Part shown: positions 1 through 5,279 of the stretch, in pieces
Numbering within the stretch: the stretch's first letter is position 1
Layout: each line of letters begins with the position of its first letter
Source: Pseudomonadota bacterium
Lineage (GTDB): Bacteria; Myxococcota; Polyangia; Polyangiales; Polyangiaceae
NCBI GenBank assembly: GCA_023419055.1
Contig: JAEZYO010000342.1
Span: forward strand, 1 to 5,279
DNA: 5,279 nt
Reading direction: 5' to 3'
The notes under the pieces: model-generated
The model's input: only the letters and a program-made list of their open reading frames with translations
What the model was told of the DNA's origin: nothing
The model's database searches: none
Position numbers and translations under genes: made by a program

Positions 1-3000
1 CGCGATCTCCGACACGAAGGGCGTCGCTCGAAGATCCCCGTCGGCTTCGAACAGTTTCGCCCAGTCGACCGGGATCACCCACGCCTCCGCACGGGTGCTG
101 CCTAGGAAGTGGCCCAAGGCTTCGACCCCAGCCCGAGGATCGACACCGGTGATGCCGAAGCCTCGCAGCCGCTGATCATTCTCGGATCGCGCCGCCATGC
201 CGACGCTGGTCCAAGGTCCCCAACACAAGCTCAGACCGGGCAAGCCGCGGCGCCTACGATAGTGCGCTAGGGCATCCAGGAAGGCATTGGCGGCGCTGTA
301 CGCCGCAACACCTTGTCCCAAGATGCCGAGTTGGTGGGTGGCGGAGGAGAACGCGACGAAGTACTGCAACGGCTGTCCCACGACGGCACGGTGAAGCTGC
401 CAAGCGCCGCTCACCTTCGCGCGGAGGATCTCGGCCATGCTCGCCGGGGTCGCATCTGCGAGCTTCTCGGCAGCGCCGATGCCGGCGGCGTGAACGACAC
501 CACGCAGCGCTGGCCACCCCCAGGACGGAAGCTCAGCAATCACGCCCGCGAGAGCGCCTTCCTCGGCGACATCGAGGGCCACGTAACGCACACACACGCC
601 TCGCTCCTCCAGAGCGCGAAGGCTCGCAGCCTCGCTGGAGTCGGGCGAAACCTCTCTGCGGCCGATCAACAGCAGATGGCGCGCTCCCTGATCGACGAGC
701 CAGCGCGCAGTCACCAGGCCCAAGCCGCCAAGGCCACCCGTGACGAGATGCGTACCGGGGGAACTATCGAGCGACGGAGCGGGTCGCGGAGCTTCCGGAT
801 CTCGCACCAGCCGCGGGACGTAAGCCTTGCCCTCGCGGAAGCCCAAGAACCGTTCGTCTCCGGAGCTCCCCAGAACGGCGAACGCGTTCCGCGCTCCTTC
901 TTCCGGTGTCACGTCGTCGAGATCGACGATACCGCCCCACACCTCTGGCTGCTCGACGGCGATCGTCTTCGCGAAGCCCCACAGGAGTGCTTGCGCCGGA
1001 GCATCGAGCCCGGTGCCGTCCACTGACTGGGCGGAGCGCGTCACGACCCAAAGCCGGGCGGCCGTCGCAAATCCCGGTGCGGCGGACAGGCTCTGAACCA
1101 GGGCGAGCACGGTGTCCACGCCCGTGGTTTGAGCGCGCAGCAGTCCGGTACTGTCGGCCGACTCCGCGTCCAAGCTCCAGAGGTGAACCACGCCGTTCAG
1201 CGGGCGAGCCTCCTCCGAGGCAAGCTGTTCGAAGAGCCAGCGCAGGTCGTCTGTTCGAGCGGGTGGAAGCTGGGCTAGGTCGGGCTCCAGGCGCTCCCGT
1301 GTCGTGCCCTTACGAACCAAGACGCAGCGGTCGCCGGACTCCCGAACCAGGCGCGCCAGAGCGTCACCGACTCCCCCTGCATCCGTGAGCACGATCCACG
1401 TGCCCGGTTCACGCGCTGATCCCGTCTGCACTTCGTGCGCTCGCCAGGCGACTTCGTAGAACGAACCCGTCGCAGGTGCTTCCTCGTCCGGCAAGTCGAG
1501 CGCCGCCCGTTGAAGACGGAAGCCACGGACTTCGCAGACCAAGTCGCCATCGAGATCGAAGACTCGAAGGTCCCCCTCCAAGTGATCCGCACCAGACTTC
1601 GCCGCGTTGCGAAGCACAGCGTGGCTGTAGACGTGCTCGGGAGGCTGCTTCGATACGCTGAACCCTCCGAGCCCAACGGGCAGATACAGGGCGTCGGAGT
1701 CTCCCGGGTTCGACGGCTTCGGCAAGGCAGCAGCGAATGCCTGCAAGCACGCGTCGAGGAAGGGCGGGTAAAGACCAGCCTTCGGGTCGGCAACACCGGT
1801 ACCTGCGACTAGCCGAACGCGAGCAAGAGCCTCACCATCGCGACGCCAAATCTTCTCGACACCCCGAAACTGCGGGCCGAACTGAGCGCCCGAGCTCGCC
1901 AGCTTCTCGTAGAAGGCAGCGCCCGCCACCTCTTCCGAACAACGAGCACGGATCGCGTCCACCGATTCTCTCTTCGGTGTTGCCGCGGATTTGGGCTTGT
2001 CCGCCTCGACGAGGTGCGCACGCGCACGCTCCCGCAACTCAGCGACGGCCGCCACGTTCGGCCTGCCGCGCTCGTGGTAGACCTCCGTCAAGCGGTGCAG
2101 GTGCGACAGGTGACGGAGGATCACGTCCGCGCGCGGACCAAAGTCGAGCAGGCACGCGATTTCGGTGACTCCGACTCCATGCAGGCGCTCGAGTAAGGGC
2201 ACGCAGCTCTCGGCGGTGCCCATCAGGGAGCGGGTCGAATAGAATCGCTCGAACAGGAAGTTCGCGAACGCATCCTTGTCTTCACGAGAGAGCGCGTCGA
2301 GATCGATGGACTCGCCTCGATTGGCCGCAAGCCCTTTCAGGAGCGAAGCGTTCGCCTTGAGCCATTCGGTATACGGCCCGCGCACCTCCGCGCGTGTGCT
2401 CTCCTCGTCTTCCCCGACGAAGGTGTGGAGCATGACCGTCACTTCGCCGGACTCCGGATCCCAGCCATGTCGAGCCCGTGACTCGCGATAGAGAGCGATC
2501 CGCTCCGCGACGTCGTCGACATCGTGGTCCAACAGATGAGTCAACAGGTTGACGCCCATCGCGCCAGCCCGAACGAACGTCTCCGAACTCCCCGCGGCGG
2601 TGAACCACACGGGCAGCTCCCGCTGCACCGGTTTAGGCTGGATGCGAACTTCGGTCTCTTTCCCCACGCCGTTCTTCACGCGCAAGGTGTCCCCGCGCCA
2701 GAGCGCGCGGACGGTCTCGAGTCCGCGCAGCATTTCCTCGCGGCGGTTCGGGTAGCGCTCCGGAAAGAACGCAAAGTCGTTCGGGTTCCAGCCCGGCGCC
2801 GCCGAAATACCGACACGCCCTTCCGAGAGATTGTCGACCATCGCCCACTCTTCGGCGATGCGGAGCGGGTGATGCAGCGGAATGACGACGCTACCGGCGC
2901 GAAGACCGATGTTCCGGGTCTCACGAGCGAGCGCTGCGTGCAGAACCGCCGGGTTCGGATAGAGGCAGCCGAAGTCCGTGAAATGCCGTTCGGGCACCCA

Positions 3001-3138
3001 CACACTCGAAAACCCTCGAGTGTCGGCGAAGCGAGCGCTCTCGAGGATGAGCTCATAGCGGCGATCGAGCAACGCGTCGTCGCTCGCCGCAAAGAACATC
3101 AAACCGAACTTGAGCTTTCCGGACGCCCCGTTCGTCAT
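1..3138 (-). CDS. Hybrid monooxygenase/polyketide synthase, partial: LLM-DH second half-KR
   Basis: I read this frame codon by codon from ATG 3138 to the left edge and found no stop, giving 1046 residues; the 3' end is outside the window. Domains in order are an FMN-dependent luciferase-like monooxygenase (about 8-352), a charged linker (353-397), the second hot-dog of a PKS dehydratase (about 398-550, with GAQFGPQF at 417-424 and catalytic D462 in LDACLQ), and a KR with its structural subdomain (about 562-795) and catalytic subdomain (about 796-1000). An ACP is expected further downstream. I chose ATG 3138 because it overlaps the upstream TGA as ATGA and has AGGGAG seven bases before it. ATG 3180 in the same frame is an alternative, adding 14 residues and preceded by GAAGG at six bases. 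The protein starts directly with the LLM and carries only half a DH, so it presumably works with the upstream PKS protein as one module. Domain identities are secure from motifs; the substrate and final product cannot be read from this sequence. Confidence 0.94.
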   Translation of the reverse strand, partial: MTNGASGKLKFGLMFFAASDDALLDRRYELILESARFADTRGFSSVWVPERHFTDFGCLYPNPAVLHAALARETRNIGLRAGSVVIPLHHPLRIAEEWAMVDNLSEGRVGISAAPGWNPNDFAFFPERYPNRREEMLRGLETVRALWRGDTLRVKNGVGKETEVRIQPKPVQRELPVWFTAAGSSETFVRAGAMGVNLLTHLLDHDVDDVAERIALYRESRARHGWDPESGEVTVMLHTFVGEDEESTRAEVRGPYTEWLKANASLLKGLAANRGESIDLDALSREDKDAFANFLFERFYSTRSLMGTAESCVPLLERLHGVGVTEIACLLDFGPRADVILRHLSHLHRLTEVYHERGRPNVAAVAELRERARAHLVEADKPKSAATPKRESVDAIRARCSEEVAGAAFYEKLASSGAQFGPQFRGVEKIWRRDGEALARVRLVAGTGVADPKAGLYPPFLDACLQAFAAALPKPSNPGDSDALYLPVGLGGFSVSKQPPEHVYSHAVLRNAAKSGADHLEGDLRVFDLDGDLVCEVRGFRLQRAALDLPDEEAPATGSFYEVAWRAHEVQTGSAREPGTWIVLTDAGGVGDALARLVRESGDRCVLVRKGTTRERLEPDLAQLPPARTDDLRWLFEQLASEEARPLNGVVHLWSLDAESADSTGLLRAQTTGVDTVLALVQSLSAAPGFATAARLWVVTRSAQSVDGTGLDAPAQALLWGFAKTIAVEQPEVWGGIVDLDDVTPEEGARNAFAVLGSSGDERFLGFREGKAYVPRLVRDPEAPRPAPSLDSSPGTHLVTGGLGGLGLVTARWLVDQGARHLLLIGRREVSPDSSEAASLRALEERGVCVRYVALDVAEEGALAGVIAELPSWGWPALRGVVHAAGIGAAEKLADATPASMAEILRAKVSGAWQLHRAVVGQPLQYFVAFSSATHQLGILGQGVAAYSAANAFLDALAHYRRRRGLPGLSLCWGPWTSVGMAARSENDQRLRGFGITGVDPRAGVEALGHFLGSTRAEAWVIPVDWAKLFEADGDLRATPFVSEIA
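139..1455 (-). other. Ketoreductase domain (structural and catalytic subdomains)
   Basis: The structural subdomain starts near FYEVAWR (about 562) and includes LLWGFAKTIAVEQPEVWGG. The catalytic Rossmann subdomain follows directly, with no enoylreductase between them. It has the NADPH-binding TGGLGGLG (800-807), VVHAAG (881-886), the catalytic lysine K908 in AKVSGAW, serine S932 in FSSAT, tyrosine Y947 and asparagine N951 in YSAANAFLDAL, and the late LCWGPW motif (971-976). It should reduce the beta-keto group with NADPH. The LDD motif of B-type KRs is absent after VVHAAG. The Ser-Tyr spacing is 15 residues, against the usual 13. Confidence 0.92.
1489..1947 (-). other. Dehydratase domain, second hot-dog half (catalytic Asp)
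   Basis: Residues about 398-550 of the downstream protein match the C-terminal hot-dog of PKS dehydratases. They run from the helix DAIRARCSEEV through FYEKLASSGAQFGPQFRG (409-426) to the DxxxQ motif FLDACLQ with D462 and Q466, then LYLPVGLGGF (485-494). The usual HP before the aspartate motif is YP here (Y457-P458). There is no HxxxGxxxxP motif in this protein, so this half depends on the histidine half at the end of the upstream protein. With both halves together the catalytic His-Asp dyad is complete. Confidence 0.9.
2083..3117 (-). other. FMN-dependent luciferase-like monooxygenase domain of natural-product synthases
   Basis: Residues about 8-352 of the downstream protein form a complete bacterial-luciferase-type TIM-barrel domain. 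It begins with the strand KFGLMFFAAS. Diagnostic stretches are VWVPERHFTDFG (about 46-57), LRAGSVVIPLHHPLRIAEEW (79-98), DNLSEGRVGISAAPGWNP (102-119) and PVWFTAAGSSETF (176-188). These match the subfamily found inside PKS and NRPS proteins and in the mupirocin enzyme MupA, related to the monooxygenase inserted in the NRPS MtaG of myxothiazol biosynthesis. Such enzymes use FMNH2 and O2 to oxidise a carrier-bound chain and need a separate flavin reductase, which is not seen here. The exact reaction (hydroxylation or another oxidation) cannot be told from sequence. Confidence 0.9.
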
Positions 3139-5279
3139 GAGTGAGCTCCCTGCACGTGAGTCGTCATGTGAAGGGTCCATTCCCCGCCTTCAGCGGAAGG
3201 CCTGCTATGCACGCTGCATTCGTTCCCGTTCGGCGCCCGACGCAGGCTTACCTGCAACGTTCGAGGTGAGGTGGGGTGCAAATAGAGCGGCTTGTGCAAC
3301 TTGAAGTCAGCGACGCTTCCAGCACTCAACCCGGCCTCGCGTGACGCCGCGAGCGCGAGCTGCAGAAACGTCGCTACGGGTACCAAGACCATGCCGGCGA
3401 TGCGATGATCTTGGGCGTACGGCAGACCTTCGACGCAGAGATCATTCTCCCAAACCTGCGTGTCCGTAACGGACGCGGGTAGCGCGTGCCGCCGCCCGAG
3501 GAGCGGATGCTGGGGGCTTTCGTCAGTCGCCTTGGCGCTCGCCGTAGCTGTCGACGACCAAGGAACTCGCTCGCCCCAGTCGATCCAGTAGCTCTTCCTT
3601 TGCCAGGGATACGTCGGTAGGCCCACCTTGTAGCGGGGCTCGTCGCGATCGAACCCTTCCCAATCGACGTCTACGCCGCGCTCGTAGAGAGAGCCCAGGC
3701 TCTCGAGCATCTGCTCCCAATCGTCCTTGCTTCGACGCAGGCTCGGCAGCCACAGGCGTGACTCCGCTCCGATCGAGCGTTGCCCCAGCGGGAGCAGTAC
3801 CGGCGTCGGCCCCGTTTCCACGAGAACGTCGCAGCCCGCATCGCGCAACGCCTCCATTCCCGCCATGAAGCGGACTGGTTCGCGAAGCTGTGTCGACCAG
3901 TACTCGGCTCGCGACATCGCGCCGTTCCGCACGATCCGCCCTGTCACGTTCGAGACGATCGGGATCTTCGGTAAGGCGAACGCCACGCCGCGCGCCACTT
4001 CGGCGAAACGCCGCTGCATGGGCTCCACCAACGGTGAGTGAAAGGCGCGCGAAACCGCGAGCCACCGCGTCTCGACTCCCTGAATCCGCAACTCCTCGGT
4101 CACCGCGGCCACCGCTGCGCGCTTGCCGGAAATGACCACGTTGTCGGGGGCGTTCAATCCCGCAATGACCACGTCGTCACTCCGCGAAGCGATCGCTTGG
4201 CGGACGCGTGTCTCGCTCGCCAAGACGGCCGCCATGCCTCCGTTGGAGGGCAGCTCTTCCATTCCGAGCGCGCGCTCGATGACAAGCCCGAGCGCATCCT
4301 CGAGACCGAGGATCCCTGCCACGTAGGCCGCCGCGTACTCCCCGATGCTATGCCCGAGCACGAAGCTCGGCTCTATCCCCCACGACCGCCACACCTCGGC
4401 GATGGCACACTCCAGCACGAACAAGGCAGGCTGAGTCCAGACGGTTTGCGTCAGCAGGGCGTCATCGGAGCCGAACATCACGTCGACCAGCGACTGACCG
4501 AGCCGCGCCTGAACCACGGCTTCGCACCGCTCGACGAAGCGCCTGAACGTGGGCTGCTTCTGCCACAGCGCGCGGCCCATGCCGGCGTACTGCGAGCCCT
4601 GACCCGTGAAGAGAAACGCCACTTTCGGCGACTCCCAGCTGGGCGCTTCGGCAGTAGGTTCCTGCGCGCTCTTCGTGCCGAAAGCGGTCAAGCGTCGTTG
4701 GAGTTCCGAGCGTGACTGCGCGACGAACGCGGCGCGGTGCGAGAAGTGGGATCGCCCAGTGTTCGCGGTGTGGCAGACGTCTGCGAGGCTCTGCTCCTCA
4801 TGCTGTTCAAGGTGCAGCGCGAAGCGACGAGTGAGCTCGACCAGAGCCGCTGGAGTCTTTGCGGACAGCGCCAAGACGTGCTTCGGCCGTTCACTGGGTG
4901 GCCGCTGCGGCTGATCCGGCGCCTCTTCGACGACCACGTGGGAGTTCGTGCCGCTCAGGCCGAACGAGCTCACGCCAGCGATGCGTCGTCCGTCTCGGGC
5001 CACCCAAGGCGTGAGACTCCGGACCACTTCGAACGGCCCCTCCTCGAGGCGAATGTGCGGGTTGGGCGAGTTGAAGTGCAGGTGCGGCGGGAGCGCACGG
5101 TGCTCGAGCGCGAGCGCCAGTTTGATGATGCCCGCGACACCCGCCGCAGATTCGGCGTGGCCGATGTTCGTCTTCACCGAGCCGATCTGCAGGGCGCTTC
5201 CGGCCGGTTGTTGCTTCCCGAAGACACTGGTCAGCGCCTTGACTTCGATCGGATCGCCGAGTGCCGTACCCGTGCCGTG
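3135..5279 (-). CDS. Type I polyketide synthase, partial: KS (C-terminal part)-AT-DH first half
   Basis: The frame is open from the right edge to a TGA at 3137-3135, giving 714 residues; the true start lies outside the window. Numbering from the first codon in the window, the KS C-terminal part is residues 1-121, with both KS histidines (H1 in HGTGTALGDPIE and H41 in KTNIGH) and the terminal GTNSH motif. A KS-AT linker follows (122-218), then a full AT (about 219-513), a post-AT linker ending in TYPWQRKSYW (from 556), and the first hot-dog of a DH from HPLLG (591-595) to the stop. The KS condenses the growing chain with the malonyl unit loaded by the AT; the enzyme is cytosolic. The protein ends only a few residues after the first DH hot-dog, with no second hot-dog, KR, ACP or recognisable docking helix. 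The missing second half of the DH is found in the downstream gene, which overlaps this one by 4 bp. A single gene interrupted by a frameshift or sequencing error is the main alternative. Confidence 0.95.
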   Translation of the reverse strand, partial: HGTGTALGDPIEVKALTSVFGKQQPAGSALQIGSVKTNIGHAESAAGVAGIIKLALALEHRALPPHLHFNSPNPHIRLEEGPFEVVRSLTPWVARDGRRIAGVSSFGLSGTNSHVVVEEAPDQPQRPPSERPKHVLALSAKTPAALVELTRRFALHLEQHEEQSLADVCHTANTGRSHFSHRAAFVAQSRSELQRRLTAFGTKSAQEPTAEAPSWESPKVAFLFTGQGSQYAGMGRALWQKQPTFRRFVERCEAVVQARLGQSLVDVMFGSDDALLTQTVWTQPALFVLECAIAEVWRSWGIEPSFVLGHSIGEYAAAYVAGILGLEDALGLVIERALGMEELPSNGGMAAVLASETRVRQAIASRSDDVVIAGLNAPDNVVISGKRAAVAAVTEELRIQGVETRWLAVSRAFHSPLVEPMQRRFAEVARGVAFALPKIPIVSNVTGRIVRNGAMSRAEYWSTQLREPVRFMAGMEALRDAGCDVLVETGPTPVLLPLGQRSIGAESRLWLPSLRRSKDDWEQMLESLGSLYERGVDVDWEGFDRDEPRYKVGLPTYPWQRKSYWIDWGERVPWSSTATASAKATDESPQHPLLGRRHALPASVTDTQVWENDLCVEGLPYAQDHRIAGMVLVPVATFLQLALAASREAGLSAGSVADFKLHKPLYLHPTSPRTLQVSLRRAPNGNECSVHSRPSAEGGEWTLHMTTHVQGAHS
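3138..3509 (-). other. Dehydratase domain, first hot-dog half (catalytic His)
   Basis: This half starts at HPLLG (residues 591-595) and contains the DH signature HxxxGxxxxP as DHRIAGMVLVP, with catalytic H625, G629 and P634. It ends with the beta-strand region EWTLHMTTHVQG and then stops at once. The residue after P634 is valine, where glycine or alanine is usual. The half is the length of a single hot-dog fold and carries only one of the two catalytic residues. It should be inactive without the second half encoded by the next gene. Confidence 0.9.
3146..3151 (-). promoter_or_regulatory. Ribosome binding site and ATGA stop-start overlap between the two PKS genes
   Basis: On the minus strand AGGGAG lies seven bases before ATG 3138. 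That ATG shares bases with the upstream stop in the tetranucleotide ATGA (3138-3135). This arrangement is typical of translational coupling, which would keep the two interacting proteins in balance. A second candidate site, GAAGG at 3191-3187, lies six bases before the alternative in-frame ATG at 3180. Confidence 0.65.
3741..4625 (-). other. Acyltransferase domain, probably malonyl-CoA specific
   Basis: The domain opens with VAFLFTGQGSQYAG (GQGSQ at residues 226-230 of the upstream protein). Its nucleophile is S311 in GHSIGEYAAA, and the catalytic histidine is H414 in SRAFHSPLVEP, 103 residues later, normal for PKS ATs. The xAFH motif and GHSIG (rather than GHSQG with YASH) are established markers of malonyl-CoA over methylmalonyl-CoA. 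All catalytic residues I checked are present, so I expect it to be active. Specificity is inferred from motifs only. Confidence 0.93.
4917..5279 (-). other. Ketosynthase domain, C-terminal part
   Basis: The first complete codon at the window edge encodes the first catalytic histidine of the HGTGT motif. It is followed by the classical ALGDPIE stretch, and the second catalytic histidine lies in SVKTNIGHAES (H41). The domain closes with SSFGLSGTNSH (residues 104-114). The nucleophilic cysteine is outside the window, so only the two histidines of the Cys-His-His triad can be confirmed. A GTG inside this stretch (5177) is an internal valine codon of SVKTNIGH, not a start. Confidence 0.95.

Noticed and set aside
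313..1026. Plus-strand open frame of 237 codons
   Set aside because: It lies antisense to the KR, whose conserved motifs are all on the minus strand. Long antisense frames are expected in high-GC coding DNA, and the translation resembles no known protein.
3002..3023. Perfect 8-bp inverted repeat (acactcga, 6-base loop, tcgagtgt)
   Set aside because: It sits inside conserved coding sequence of the monooxygenase (TRGFSSVWV), has no U-tract, and a repeat of this size is expected about once by chance in 5 kb of DNA.
2083..3117. Reading the luciferase-like segment as a stand-alone monooxygenase gene
   Set aside because: The frame continues without a stop from the monooxygenase into the second DH hot-dog and the KR, so it is a domain of a larger protein.
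2524..3144. Plus-strand open frame of 206 codons
   Set aside because: It is antisense to the monooxygenase domain, with low-complexity Arg-rich translation and no recognisable motif.
3523..4065. Minus-strand open frame of 180 codons in a different frame from the PKS
   Set aside because: It overlaps the AT and the post-AT linker out of frame; the in-frame protein has the conserved motifs, so this is a shadow.
4038..4715. Plus-strand open frame of 225 codons
   Set aside because: It is antisense to the AT domain, whose catalytic motifs are secure on the other strand; its translation has no family features.
5175..5177. GTG as a possible start of the upstream gene
   Set aside because: It encodes the valine of SVKTNIGH inside the KS. 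The frame continues through HGTGTALGDPIE to the window edge, so the real start is outside.

Overview
This window lies entirely inside a modular type I polyketide synthase (PKS) locus read on the minus strand. Two long open frames fill all 5279 bases, and both run off the window, one at each edge. GC content is high (roughly two thirds by eye), and the minus-strand frames use GC-rich third positions. This suggests a high-GC bacterium. A myxobacterium or another secondary-metabolite-rich lineage is plausible, because FMN-dependent luciferase-like monooxygenase domains embedded in assembly lines are known there. The window carries no taxonomic marker, so this is only a guess.

Layout in the direction of transcription (high to low coordinates). 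Gene A (5279 to 3135, 5' end missing) encodes the C-terminal part of a ketosynthase (KS), a complete malonyl-type acyltransferase (AT), and the first hot-dog fold of a dehydratase (DH) with the catalytic histidine; it then stops. Gene B (3138 to 1, 3' end missing) starts in an ATGA overlap with that stop. It encodes a complete luciferase-like monooxygenase (LLM) domain of the type built into natural-product synthases, then the second DH hot-dog with the catalytic aspartate, then a ketoreductase (KR). The KR ends just inside the left edge, and an acyl carrier protein would be expected beyond it. There is no sign of an enoylreductase or methyltransferase.

Together the two genes make one PKS module of order KS-AT-DH(first half)//LLM-DH(second half)-KR. 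If all domains work, the module adds a malonyl unit, reduces the beta-keto group, dehydrates it, and may also oxidise the chain through the LLM domain. What stands out is that one dehydratase is divided between two polypeptides exactly between its two hot-dog folds, with a monooxygenase domain sitting at the split.

I found no RNA genes, mobile elements, CRISPR arrays or terminators, and no non-coding stretch of any length.
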